A DNA stretch of 39,119 nt from Planctomycetia bacterium (lineage in GTDB: Bacteria; Planctomycetota; UBA1135; GCA-002686595), in contig SXKQ01000084.1 of assembly GCA_005778045.1 (NCBI GenBank), positions 1 through 39,119 on the forward strand, written 5' to 3'. The translations under genes were made by a program, and so were the position numbers. The notes under the pieces are model-generated. The model had not been told where the DNA came from. It saw only the letters and a program-made list of their open reading frames with translations, and made no database searches. Positions 24,134 through 32,461 of the stretch are shown here, piece after piece; positions within the stretch are counted from its first letter, which is position 1, and each line of letters opens with the position of its first letter.

Positions 24134-25843
24134 TCACTTGCCGCTCGGCACGCGCCAAACCTCGAGCACAGGCCCGATCGCCCGCGCCCGCAGGAGCCGC
24201 AGCGTGAAGTGCGGCCAGCTCACGAGTTCGTCATCGTTGAAGTGGTCGGAGAGCTGGAAGAAGAGCTCGAGCTCGCTCGCTGCGGGCTCGCCGTCGGGCG
24301 AGAAGCGCGCGAGTCGTTCCCCGCTTGCGGCGAGCGCCTCGCGCACGCGCACTTGCAGCGGATGGTTCGTGCGCTGCTCGTAGACCTCGATCAAGAACAG
24401 CGCTGGCCCGAGCGACTCGAAGTACGTCGGCAAGTCCGCGGCTGCCGCGCCGCGCGGCGCCACGAGCCAGCGCAGGTCGTAGTAGGGCTCGTCGAGCGAG
24501 CCGGGCTCCATGCGCGCCTGCCAGGCCGTCCACGGGCTCAGCGGGAGCTTGGGCATCTTGCCGTAGAAGAGCAGCCCCTCGGGCCGACGCAGCAGCGGCA
24601 GATCGAGGGCCGGTGGGGCCGCGGACACGTACATGGTCTCGCCGTCTCCACGCGCTTCGAGCCAGCGCGCGGCTTCGGTCAAGGTGTCCGTCCCGCTGCG
24701 CAGCCACGCCAGCTTGGCGCACGCGCATGCAGGCAGGGCCAGTCCGAGTGCGCAGCCGACCGCGAGCGCGCGCGCGCCGAGACGCTCTGCCCAACGCTGC
24801 GCTCCCCACGCCGCGAGCAGCGCCAGATACGGCAGCAGCGGCAGCACGAAGCGCTCGTAGGTGCGCTCGAAGAGCCCGATCGCGAGCAGATAGGGCAACG
24901 CGAAGGCGAGCACCACGGCGAGCGCCTTCCCGTCGACGCGCTCGCGCAGGAAGAGCAGCGCGGCGACCGCCAGCGCGAGCAACGCGCACAGAAGCGGCTC
25001 GTAGTACCACAGGGACTGCGCGATGACAGGAAAGCCACGCCCGTAGAACTGCGAGAGATCGACCGCATGCTCGGCGAGGCGCACGGAGCCGCCCTCGACC
25101 TCGCGCGCCTGTCCGACGTGCTCGAACAGGAACGGATAGAAGAGCGGCAGGGCCACGAGCGACAGCGCCACAGCGAGCAGCAGGCGCCGATCGAGAAAGC
25201 GCGCTCCCGCGCCCCGCAGCGCGTGGGCCGCGAGCCCGGACAGCAGCACCGCGATCCCGTAGTGCAGCGCTCCGAGCGCGAGTCCCGTGGCGACGCCCGC
25301 CAGCGCGCACGCGCGCCACGAGCCATCGCGCAGGAGCCGCAGCTGCGCCAGCACGGCCAAGAGCATCATCGTCGCCGCGAGCGCATGCGGCCGCGCCTGC
25401 TGCGCGAAGCTCTGGTGCAAGAGGCTCGTCGCGACGAGCGCCGCCGCGAAGAGGGCCCAGCCGTCGCGCAGGAAGCGCCGTGCCAGCAGGAACGTGAGCG
25501 GCACGGCGAGCGACGCGAACAACGCGACGAGGACGCGCACCTGCACGTGCGTCCGCGCCGCGGCTTCGAGGTGGCCCTGCAGGTCGCGGGGCGCGTCCGG
25601 TCCTGCGACTGGAAACCGCCCTGGCAGAAGGCGCGCGAGGTCCGCAACGAGGTGCGGATACTGCTCGTCGGGCTCCTCGACCGCTGCGATCGTCCAGCCC
25701 TCGCGCACGAGGTCGACATGTCCGGGGATATCCGGATCCGGTTCCTCCCACACCGGGACCCCGAACCCGATGCCCCAGAGCCGCAACCCGAAGGTGGCGA
25801 CGAACAGCAGGCCGAGCACGAGCGCGATGCGACCGGGTCTCAT
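24134..25843 (-). CDS. GT39-like polytopic membrane glycosyltransferase (GT-C)
   Basis: A 569-aa membrane protein. After a first TM helix (RIALVLGLLFVATFGLRLWG) comes an acidic loop VWEEPDPDIPGHVD, placed where ArnT/PMT-type enzymes keep their catalytic Asp. About ten further hydrophobic helices follow, including RTYERFVLPLLPYLALLAAW near the end of the membrane part, as in GT39/GT83 proteins; the last 170 residues form a soluble domain. It probably transfers a sugar from a polyprenyl-phosphate donor in the periplasm. The start is fixed by GGAGGT 5 nt before the ATG at 25843; the frame is open 5' for 90 more codons as a shadow. The ATG overlaps the end of the broken gene upstream (ATGA). Confidence 0.75.
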   Translation of the reverse strand: MRPGRIALVLGLLFVATFGLRLWGIGFGVPVWEEPDPDIPGHVDLVREGWTIAAVEEPDEQYPHLVADLARLLPGRFPVAGPDAPRDLQGHLEAAARTHVQVRVLVALFASLAVPLTFLLARRFLRDGWALFAAALVATSLLHQSFAQQARPHALAATMMLLAVLAQLRLLRDGSWRACALAGVATGLALGALHYGIAVLLSGLAAHALRGAGARFLDRRLLLAVALSLVALPLFYPFLFEHVGQAREVEGGSVRLAEHAVDLSQFYGRGFPVIAQSLWYYEPLLCALLALAVAALLFLRERVDGKALAVVLAFALPYLLAIGLFERTYERFVLPLLPYLALLAAWGAQRWAERLGARALAVGCALGLALPACACAKLAWLRSGTDTLTEAARWLEARGDGETMYVSAAPPALDLPLLRRPEGLLFYGKMPKLPLSPWTAWQARMEPGSLDEPYYDLRWLVAPRGAAAADLPTYFESLGPALFLIEVYEQRTNHPLQVRVREALAASGERLARFSPDGEPAASELELFFQLSDHFNDDELVSWPHFTLRLLRARAIGPVLEVWRVPSGK

Positions 25844-25848
25844 GGAGC

Positions 25849-25854
25849 ACCTCC
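25849..25854 (-). promoter_or_regulatory. Ribosome binding site GGAGGT for the GT39-like gene
   Basis: GGAGGT on the minus strand, 5 nt before the ATG at 25843. It fixes the start against the much longer open frame. Confidence 0.65.
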
Positions 25855-26340
25855 CAGTCTCCGCCTCCGCGGTCCCGATTGCCACGGGGACGTGACCGAG
25901 CCCCGGAGCTCGTGCCGAGATTTCGGGGCGCATCGGGAGCTTCCTCGGCGGCGACGGGGCACTGCCGGTGCCTGTCCGGAGTCCCGCCGACCGAGCCCGC
26001 TGGACGCGAAGCCCACGGCGGCCGGATCGCCGCGCGCGGCGATGCGCGGCGGGCACAGGCTGCCCGTGGCTTTGTCGGGCACGTGTTCGACCCGCTGGAA
26101 AGCCTTGTCCCAAGCCTCATCCAAGCCCGCGCGACGCATGCGGCGACCATGGACGCACACTTGGATCCAGCCATGCTCGTCCTGCCATGCCGTCGCGTCG
26201 ATCGGCTCGCACCCGAGCCCACGCTCGTGGGGACGCTACTGGAGCCGCGTGTGCAGCACGAGCGGTCCGGCGCACTGCCCCACGGGACGCACATCCAGCT
26301 CGAACAACCGGAACACGCGCGAGTTCGAACACTCGTACTC

Positions 26341-26394
26341 GCGGTCCACGAGGAGCGGTCCACGAGGAGCGGTCCACGAGGAGCGGTCCACGAG
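26341..26394. repeat. 14-bp tandem repeat, 3.9 copies
   Basis: The unit GCGGTCCACGAGGA occurs at 26341-26354, 26355-26368 and 26369-26382, identical each time, plus 12 bases at 26383-26394. It lies inside the broken gene at 25840-26662. A single copy would read LVDREYE; the three extra units add 42 nt, giving an in-frame 14-residue insertion (SSWTAPRGPLLVDR). Because 14 is not a multiple of 3, any other copy number would generally shift the frame. Confidence 0.9.
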
Positions 26395-26837
26395 AGCGCC
26401 CGCGAGATGCTGGCGGTCGTGCTGCCGCAGCGGAGTGGCGACGCCGTCGAGGAGGTTCGCTCCCTCACACCAGCGGGAAAAATCCACCCGCCGCGACGTG
26501 GGAGCGCGCGCAGCGCTGCCATGCGGGGTCCGCGTAGGCGATCGTCAGGTCGGACCAGAGCCCGCAGGCCGAGTCCCGGCGCGCCTCGAGGCGCTGCGCG
26601 AGAGCAGGCTTCAGCGAGGCGGGAAAAGCAGCGCGATCGCGCACGGTGTCGAGGGTGTTCATGCAGGAAGAAATCGTCACGGGACGAGAGCGGCCCGCGT
26701 GGGCCGAAAGGTGCGTTTGAGCGCTCTCATGCACGCCCCCAGCGGTACCTTTGGACGACGCGCAGTGCTGCGTCGACGAGACGACAGCAAGCCCATAGGA
26801 AGGCCGAGGACGCACGATCCGATGGAGTCCGCGCGCG

Positions 26838-28145
26838 TCAGCCAGCCAGATCGTCAGAAGCCATCGTGGGCAGGTCAAGCGACTCCACAGCTCCCGAGCG
26901 GCAGGACAGGCGGCGTGGCACACCCTTCTCGAACGTGTCGAGCACCACCGGAGCGCGCCAGAGGGATTCGATCCGCGCCAGCGTGTCCCCCGCGCGAGCG
27001 AGCTGAAGATCACGGCCGTCGTGTCGATGAACCAGACGCAGCGACCGACTCCGATCGGCTTCGATCAGCTCGATGCGCGGCACGCCCGCCCCCGCAAGTT
27101 CCCCGAGCAAGCGCTCCTTGAGAGCGCGAGGGTCCCGCTCCAGCGCAGAGGAAGTCTGACCACGCCGTCCGCGCGCGGGAAGCGCAAGGCCGGTGAAGGC
27201 GACGAATTCCTCATCGACGAGCTCATCCACGAACGACGCGTCGTGATGCAGCCGACGCAGGCGGAAGAGATCCTCGCCGCGGCGCTCGGCATGGCGCCAC
27301 AGCTCGAGCCCAAGCTTGTACGGGTTGATGCGACCGGGAGCCTGAGCGGTCGCGCCACTGTGACAATCCGCGAAGTCGACGATCTCGGATGCGTCGAGCA
27401 CGCCCCCCGTGAGGATGCGGCTGTGCCAGTAGCATGCCCAGCCCTCGTTGACGATGCGCGTGAGCCGCTGTGGCAGGAAGTAACGCGCCTCGGCGAGCAC
27501 GATACCCAGCACGTCGCGCTCCCAGTCCGAGAGCGGCGCCTGCTCAGCAAGGAAGGCCAGCACGTCGGTCGTCGGCAGCGCGGCACGACCTCCGGCGCTG
27601 GCGCGGCTCCAGCGCTGCTTCTGCGCATGGTGCGGATCGAGCAGCGTGTCGAGGCATAACGCGGTGTCAAGCAGCGTCTCGACGCGCTCCAGCCCCTCCC
27701 GCTCCGCATGCTCGCGAATCCGTTCCGCGTGCCGGGCCATCGTGCCCAGCATGCGTCGGTCGGTATCGGCGAACCACGTGTTGTGGCGGAAGAAGTCGGC
27801 GTGGCCGCAGACATGGGCCATGACGAGCTTCTGCTCGCTCTCGGCGTTGGAACGCACGAGCCACGCGATCACGGGATCGGTGTTGATCACGAGCTCGTAG
27901 ATGCGGCTCAGGCCCCAGCCGTGCGCCTTCTCGATGCGCTCGTATTCCATGCCGAAGCGCCACGACGGATAGCGCACGGGGAATCCACCGAGTGCGGCGA
28001 GCGCATTCACGTCGCACGCCTCGACGAGGTGAAACTCGAGCGGAAAGAAGTCCAGACCGTGGCTACGCGCAGCCTCCTCGATGTGTCGTGCCCACCGCGA
28101 AAGATGCGGAGGGAGCGCCTGCGCGAGCTGCGGCCTCGCACCCAT
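26838..28145 (-). CDS. spoVR: SpoVR family protein
   Basis: A 435-aa member of the SpoVR/YcgB family, needed for spore cortex in Bacillus but widespread in non-sporing bacteria, biochemical function unknown. Recognisable segments: SHGLDFFPLEFHLVEACDVN, GGFPVRYPSWRFGMEYERI, GLSRIYELVINTDPVIAWL, MAHVCGHADFFRHNTWFADT, LTRIVNEGWACYWHSRI and INPYKLGLELWRH. The HVCGHADF and EGWACYWH blocks are the family's most conserved, His/Cys-rich parts. Somewhat shorter than the ~500-aa norm at the C-terminus. The ATG at 28145 overlaps the DUF444 stop (TGATG). It is the last gene of prkA-yeaH-spoVR; the frame open to 28598 is a shadow. Confidence 0.87.
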   Translation of the reverse strand: MGARPQLAQALPPHLSRWARHIEEAARSHGLDFFPLEFHLVEACDVNALAALGGFPVRYPSWRFGMEYERIEKAHGWGLSRIYELVINTDPVIAWLVRSNAESEQKLVMAHVCGHADFFRHNTWFADTDRRMLGTMARHAERIREHAEREGLERVETLLDTALCLDTLLDPHHAQKQRWSRASAGGRAALPTTDVLAFLAEQAPLSDWERDVLGIVLAEARYFLPQRLTRIVNEGWACYWHSRILTGGVLDASEIVDFADCHSGATAQAPGRINPYKLGLELWRHAERRGEDLFRLRRLHHDASFVDELVDEEFVAFTGLALPARGRRGQTSSALERDPRALKERLLGELAGAGVPRIELIEADRSRSLRLVHRHDGRDLQLARAGDTLARIESLWRAPVVLDTFEKGVPRRLSCRSGAVESLDLPTMASDDLAG

Positions 28146-29251
28146 CAGCGGCCACTTCCGAGGAAGGCTCGTATCGCAGACAGCACCTCGCTGCGCTCGG
28201 CGACGTTGGTCGTTACAAGCCGCGGATCCGTTCCGAACGCGAAGTCGAGGTCCTTCTTGAACTGGCCTGAGCCGTAGGCGCTGCGGACCTGCCCATAGCA
28301 GAACTGGTTGACGCGTGGGAGCAGCTCGGAACCCAACAGCTCCACACAGCGCTCGGTGTCGCGAGCCGACCAGTTGTCGCCGTCGGAGTAGTGGAACGGA
28401 TACACGTTCCACTGCTCCTGCGGGTAGCGCTCGCGGATCAGCTGCAGGCACAGCTCGTAGGCGGAGCTGATGCGTGTACCACCGGACTCGCGCAGGTGGA
28501 AGAAGGTGTCGTGATCGACGAGCTTCGCGGCGGCATCGTGGACGATGTACACGACCTCGAGGTTCCGGTACTGGCTGCGCAGCCAAGTGTCGATCCAAAA
28601 TGCCTCCAGGCGCACGATCTCCTTCTGCTCGCGCCCCATCGAACCCGAGACATCCATCATGTGGAACACGACCGCCGAACTCTGGGGGCGCGGGGCCGGA
28701 CGATCAGCACGGAAGCGCAGGTCATCCTTCTCGGGCACGACGCGCGGCTGCGCAGGGTCCCATGTTCCCGAGGCGACGGTCCGCCGCAGAGCAGCCGAGA
28801 ACGTTCGGCGCGCATGGCGCAGCGAGGCCGGACCGCGCGAGCGAAGACCGCAGTAGCGGGCACCCTCGCCCCAGACATCCCGACGCCCGCGCGGCTGGAT
28901 GTGCGGCAATCCGAGCTCCCGGCCGAGCATGTCCGCCAGCTCGTCGAGCTCGACCTCGACCTCGAGCGCATGCTGCCCGAGCACGTCGCCCGGAGCACCT
29001 TCTCCGGCCTTGCCGTCCCTGCGGGGCGACGAGCTCTCGTTGCGGGTTCCACCGCCCTGCCCCGGACCTTCCTCCCCAGAAGGAGCGAACTCGAAGCGCG
29101 GCAACTCCACCTGCGGGATCGGCACGCTGACGGCCTGATCTCCGACGCGCGCCAACAGTTCCGTGGTTGAAAGGTAGCGCCCGAGGTCGGTGCGGATGCG
29201 CCCGCGAACGATCTCGCGGAAGCGAGCACGGTCGGCCTCGATGCGATCCAT
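28145..29251 (-). CDS. DUF444 (YeaH/YhbH-like) VWA-type protein
   Basis: A 368-aa DUF444 protein. The C-terminal half is a von Willebrand A-like domain with the metal-adhesion motif FHMMDVSGSMG (D200, S202, S204) followed by KEIVRLEAFWIDTWLRSQY and the conserved ESGGTRISSAYEL. The N-terminal region includes a Gly/Ser/Glu-rich, probably disordered stretch (about 57-90). In enterobacteria YeaH is co-expressed with the YeaG kinase-like AAA+ protein and linked to nitrogen-starvation and stress responses. Here it sits 3 nt after prkA and overlaps spoVR by one base. A role as adaptor for the AAA+ partner is inference. Confidence 0.88.
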   Translation of the reverse strand: MDRIEADRARFREIVRGRIRTDLGRYLSTTELLARVGDQAVSVPIPQVELPRFEFAPSGEEGPGQGGGTRNESSSPRRDGKAGEGAPGDVLGQHALEVEVELDELADMLGRELGLPHIQPRGRRDVWGEGARYCGLRSRGPASLRHARRTFSAALRRTVASGTWDPAQPRVVPEKDDLRFRADRPAPRPQSSAVVFHMMDVSGSMGREQKEIVRLEAFWIDTWLRSQYRNLEVVYIVHDAAAKLVDHDTFFHLRESGGTRISSAYELCLQLIRERYPQEQWNVYPFHYSDGDNWSARDTERCVELLGSELLPRVNQFCYGQVRSAYGSGQFKKDLDFAFGTDPRLVTTNVAERSEVLSAIRAFLGSGR

Positions 29252-29254
29252 GGC

Positions 29255-31297
29255 CTAGGCGGCCTCCAGCCCGCGGGTTCGCGGCGCGTTGCGCGCAAGC
29301 ATGCTCGAAACGAGGGCGAGCAGCTCGTCCGCAGCGAGCTCGTCGTAGCCGAACTGCCGCATCAGGCGCGTACGGATGCGCGCGAGCTTCTCGCGCGCAT
29401 CGGGATCGACCACGTCCGCCGCACCGGTGACGAGCTGGAACGAGTCGCGCGCATCCTCGAAGGACTTCTGCTCCAGCGCGCGCAGCAGCCTGCGGTTCGA
29501 GCGCCACTCGAAGATTCGGCCATCGCGCTGCAGCTGCGAGACGAAGTTGAGCAGCTCGATGCGGAAGTCATCGCGCCGCGACTCGGCGATCTCGAGCTTT
29601 TCCTCGATCGAGCGCATCAGGCGCTCGTCGGGGGCCAGTGGCCGTCCGAGCGCGTCGGGCACCTTCTCGCGAGTGGCGTGGGCCCGGACGTTCTCCACGT
29701 ACTTGGCGCACAGCCGGTCGAGCGCCTCGCCGTCCGCAGCAAGCGCCTTCTGAACTTCCTCGCACGCGAGCTGCTCGTGCTCTTCGCGGACGAGCCCGAC
29801 GAGCTGCGCGTAGCGACGACGCGTTTCCTCGTTCGAGACGAGGCTCGAGTGCGACAGTCCGATCTCGAGGCTGGCGAGAATATCGAGCGCCGTGACGGTC
29901 GTACGCTCCCCGACGAGCGCGGCCGCGATGCGGTCCTGCACGTAGCGCGGCGAGACGCCACCGAGTCCCTCGCGCGGGGCCAGCCGACGCAGCTCTGCGA
30001 CCATCTCGGGACCGTGACCGGGCACGCTCTCGCCGTCGTACAGCCGCGCCTTGCGGACGAGGCTCAGGCTGCCCTGTCGCGGCTCCTCGAGCCGCGTGAG
30101 CACGGCCCACAGTGACGCCATCTCGAGCGCGTGCGGCGCGAGCGTGCGTCCGTTGAGGCGCGAGGCATGGAACGTACGCTCGTAGATGCGCGCCTCGTCC
30201 CTGACCGAGAGGTTGTACGGAATGTCGATCTTGATCGTGCGATCGCGGAACGCCTCCATCAGCTCGTTGGAAGCGAGCTTGCGGTACTCGGGCTCGTTGG
30301 TGTGTCCGAGGATCACTTCGTCGATCGAGGTCTGTGCGAACTTGCGCGGCTTGATGGCATGTTCCTGCGAGGCTCCGAGCAGGTCATACAGGAACGCCAC
30401 GTCGAGCTTGAGCACCTCGATGAACTCGAGCAGCCCGCGATTCGCGACGTTGAATTCCCCGTCGAAGCTGAAGGCGCGCGGGTCGGAGTCGCTGCCGTAC
30501 TCCGCGAGCTGACGGTAGTTGACGTCGCCCGTGAGCTCGGTCGAGTCCTGATTTTTCTCGTCCTTGGGCTGGAACGTGCCGATCCCGACGCGCTCCTCCT
30601 CGGACAGCACGATCCGCCGCACGCGCACGTGCTCGATCACGCGCGACCAGTCGCCACAGTGACGGCGCATCAGCTCCCCCATCCAATAGCGCGAGACGGG
30701 GTCGAGCTCGCCTTCGATGCGCAGCGTCCAGTCTCGTCCGAGTCCGCGATTGAGGCGCCGCTCGACTTCCGCGCGCGCCTCGCGCGGCAAGAGCAACAGC
30801 GGCTCCTGGCGCATCGCTGAAGGAACGCGAGTGCCGTCGATCTCCCATTCGAACGTGTAGAGAGCGCCGTCGTCCGTGCGCGAGTGGTGCTCGAGGCCGC
30901 GCTTCAGGAGGCGCACGATCGTGCTCTTCGCCGAGCCGACCGGGCCGTGCAGGAGGATCACGCGGCGCTCGGGGCCGAGGCCGCGTGCCGCAGCGCGCAG
31001 CGTGGCGACGAGCTCGTCGATGCGCGCGTCGAGTCCGTACACGGCATCGCGACCGCTGCCGAGCGGGTCGTCGAACAGCTTCCAGCGGCGGCGCGCGCCG
31101 CGCTCGCGCGACGGCTCGCTGCCAAAGTGCTCCAGCATGTCGATCATGCGCTGGAAGGCGTTGCGCGCCAGCGCGGGTCGCTGCTCGAGCAGGGTGAGGT
31201 AGTCCGCGAAGCTGCCGTCATAGTTGAGCTTGCGGCGCTGCTCGGCGTCCTGCGCGCGCAGGGCGAGGTCCATCAGGGAGGGTCGGGGCTCGTGCAT
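29255..31297 (-). CDS. prkA: PrkA/YeaG-type AAA+ protein
   Basis: A 680-aa PrkA-family protein: N-terminal AAA+ ATPase and a C-terminal domain originally described as serine kinase, with protease activity reported for some members. Walker A is LLHGPVGSAKST (118-126, K124). Family segments include SFADYLTLLEQRPALARNAF, FQPKDEKNQDSTELTGDVNY, FDGEFNVANRGLLEFIEVLK, SIDEVILGHTNEPEYRKL and DIPYNLSVRDEARIYER. It is the first gene of prkA-yeaH-spoVR. Start ATG 31297, or in-frame ATG 31273; no clear -10 box or Shine-Dalgarno sequence is seen in the 156-bp gap to the divergent lipoprotein gene. Confidence 0.88.
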   Translation of the reverse strand: MHEPRPSLMDLALRAQDAEQRRKLNYDGSFADYLTLLEQRPALARNAFQRMIDMLEHFGSEPSRERGARRRWKLFDDPLGSGRDAVYGLDARIDELVATLRAAARGLGPERRVILLHGPVGSAKSTIVRLLKRGLEHHSRTDDGALYTFEWEIDGTRVPSAMRQEPLLLLPREARAEVERRLNRGLGRDWTLRIEGELDPVSRYWMGELMRRHCGDWSRVIEHVRVRRIVLSEEERVGIGTFQPKDEKNQDSTELTGDVNYRQLAEYGSDSDPRAFSFDGEFNVANRGLLEFIEVLKLDVAFLYDLLGASQEHAIKPRKFAQTSIDEVILGHTNEPEYRKLASNELMEAFRDRTIKIDIPYNLSVRDEARIYERTFHASRLNGRTLAPHALEMASLWAVLTRLEEPRQGSLSLVRKARLYDGESVPGHGPEMVAELRRLAPREGLGGVSPRYVQDRIAAALVGERTTVTALDILASLEIGLSHSSLVSNEETRRRYAQLVGLVREEHEQLACEEVQKALAADGEALDRLCAKYVENVRAHATREKVPDALGRPLAPDERLMRSIEEKLEIAESRRDDFRIELLNFVSQLQRDGRIFEWRSNRRLLRALEQKSFEDARDSFQLVTGAADVVDPDAREKLARIRTRLMRQFGYDELAADELLALVSSMLARNAPRTRGLEAA

Positions 31298-31453
31298 GGG
31301 GCGGTGTGCCCGCGCGCGGGGTCGGCGCTGCGGGACTTACGCCTGCTTCTTCGGGCGCCGAAGCGTGCCGTCTTGCGTCGCGAACCCGGGGAAATATGTT
31401 CCACACTGGCCCCCATGGAGCGCCGGGCCGCCGCGGGCTACCCTGCCTCTCCC

Positions 31454-32443
31454 ATGTCGCCTCGCCGCAGCGGCCTCGCTCCGTTCTTGCTCGCCCCGCT
31501 CCTTGCGGCGTGCCTCGCATCGTGCCCCGATCCGATGGACACGCCGGCGCCCGCCCCCACCTTGGCTCCCACGGAGCAGGCGGCCTCCGCCACGGTCACC
31601 TTCGACTCCGCCCGCGCCTGGCGCGATCTCGAGCGGCAGCTGAGCTTCGGTCCGCGACCGGCGGGCAGCGCTGCTCTCGACGCCACGCGCGCGTGGCTCG
31701 AGGACGAACTGAAGAAGGCCGGCCTCGAGCCGCGTCGCGAGCCGTTCCGCGCACCGACCCCGCGTGGTGATGTGGACTTTGCCAACGTCTACGCGGACCT
31801 TCACGCCCAGAGCGACGACAAGCAAGCTCCGCTGCTGATCTTCGTGTCGCACTTCGATACCAAGCGCATGGACATCCCGTTCGTCGGCGCCAACGACGCA
31901 GGCTCGAGCACGGCGACGCTGCTCGAGCTCGCCCGCGGGCTCGCCGCCGCCGGCCCTCGCACCATCGCGCTGCGGTTCCTGTTCGTCGACGGCGAGGAAG
32001 CCGTACGCCCGCAGTGGATCGATCCCGACAATCGCTACGGGAGCAAGCATCACGCCCTGCAGCTCAAGGTCCGCGACGAGCGCGAGCGCGCCAAGGCGGT
32101 CATCGTGCTCGACATGTGCGGCGATCGCGACCTGCGCTTCCACCGCGACCCGTACTCGACTGCCTGGCTGTCCGAGCTCGTCTTCGCCGCAGCGCGCCGC
32201 GAGGGACTCGCCGCGCACGTCGACGGTCCGCGCGACGCCATCGCCGACGATCACCTCTCGTTTCTCGAGGTCGGCATCCCGGCGCTCGACCTGATCGACT
32301 TCAGCTACGGCCCCGAGAACTCGTGGTGGCACACGCACGAGGACACGCTCGACAAGTGCAGCGAGCAGAGCCTCGCCATCACCGCGCGCATCGTTCTCGC
32401 AGCCCTGCCCGAGCTCGAGAAGCGCCTCGCGCCGCGACGCTGA
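31454..32443 (+). CDS. Glutaminyl-peptide cyclotransferase-like M28 lipoprotein
   Basis: A 329-aa lipoprotein (signal ends PLLAAC, C20). It has the M28 fold with features of glutaminyl cyclases, which turn N-terminal Gln into pyroglutamate: FVSHFDTK (H133, D135), GANDAGSST (D148), FLFVDGEEA (E181, E182), QWIDPDNRYGSKH matching the cyclase W..DS-YGSRH block, LDMCGD (D220), ADDHLSFLEVGIP (D266, H267) and WWHTHEDTLD (H293). That signature separates it from the plain aminopeptidase at 10408. Activity would be extracytoplasmic. ATG 31454 follows TACCCT by 9 nt; an ATG at 31415, 14 nt after TATGTT, would add 13 residues. It converges on the M14-like pair with an 18-nt gap. Confidence 0.75.
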   Translation: MSPRRSGLAPFLLAPLLAACLASCPDPMDTPAPAPTLAPTEQAASATVTFDSARAWRDLERQLSFGPRPAGSAALDATRAWLEDELKKAGLEPRREPFRAPTPRGDVDFANVYADLHAQSDDKQAPLLIFVSHFDTKRMDIPFVGANDAGSSTATLLELARGLAAAGPRTIALRFLFVDGEEAVRPQWIDPDNRYGSKHHALQLKVRDERERAKAVIVLDMCGDRDLRFHRDPYSTAWLSELVFAAARREGLAAHVDGPRDAIADDHLSFLEVGIPALDLIDFSYGPENSWWHTHEDTLDKCSEQSLAITARIVLAALPELEKRLAPRR

Positions 32444-32461
32444 GCCAAGCTGCGAGGGAGT

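Larger units (their letters stand above)
25840..26662 (-). pseudogene. Decayed hypothetical gene with frameshift, nonsense codon and tandem repeat
   Basis: From ATG 26662 the frame gives a natural N-terminus (MNTLDTVRDRAAFPASLKPA, then ACGLWSDLTIAYADPAWQRC) but stops at 26465 just after a run of five T. Removing one T would continue into SRWCEGANLLDGVATPLRQH in the next frame, which runs through the 14-bp repeat, then EYECSNSRVFRLFELDV and GPLVLHTRLQ to a TAG at 26236-26238. The same frame then resumes with RPHERGLGCEPIDATAWQD, HGWIQVCVHGRR and AFQRVEHVPDKATGSLCPP. The family is unknown to me. At least two lesions separate it from an intact reading. The last ~50 codons are low-complexity, so the true 3' end is uncertain; the frame closes at 25840, overlapping the GT39 start. 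The gap 26663-26837 shows nothing I recognise. Confidence 0.5.

Noticed and set aside
26341..26394. CRISPR array
   Set aside because: Units are 14 bp with no spacers between them, so it is a plain tandem repeat.
24231..26522. 763-codon minus-strand open frame overlapping the GT39-like gene
   Set aside because: Out of frame with the membrane protein, which has a strong ribosome binding site and clear helices; only part of the 5' region overlaps the broken gene.
26745..26790. Hairpin in the gap after spoVR (GACGCGCAGTGCTGCGTC)
   Set aside because: The perfect part leaves only a 2-nt loop and no T-run, so it is not a convincing terminator.
23609..27121. 1170-codon open frame on the plus strand
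   Set aside because: It runs antisense to the GT2-GT4 start, the GT39-like gene, the broken gene and the spoVR end; its product is Arg/Gln-rich low-complexity sequence, while the minus-strand genes have clear motifs.
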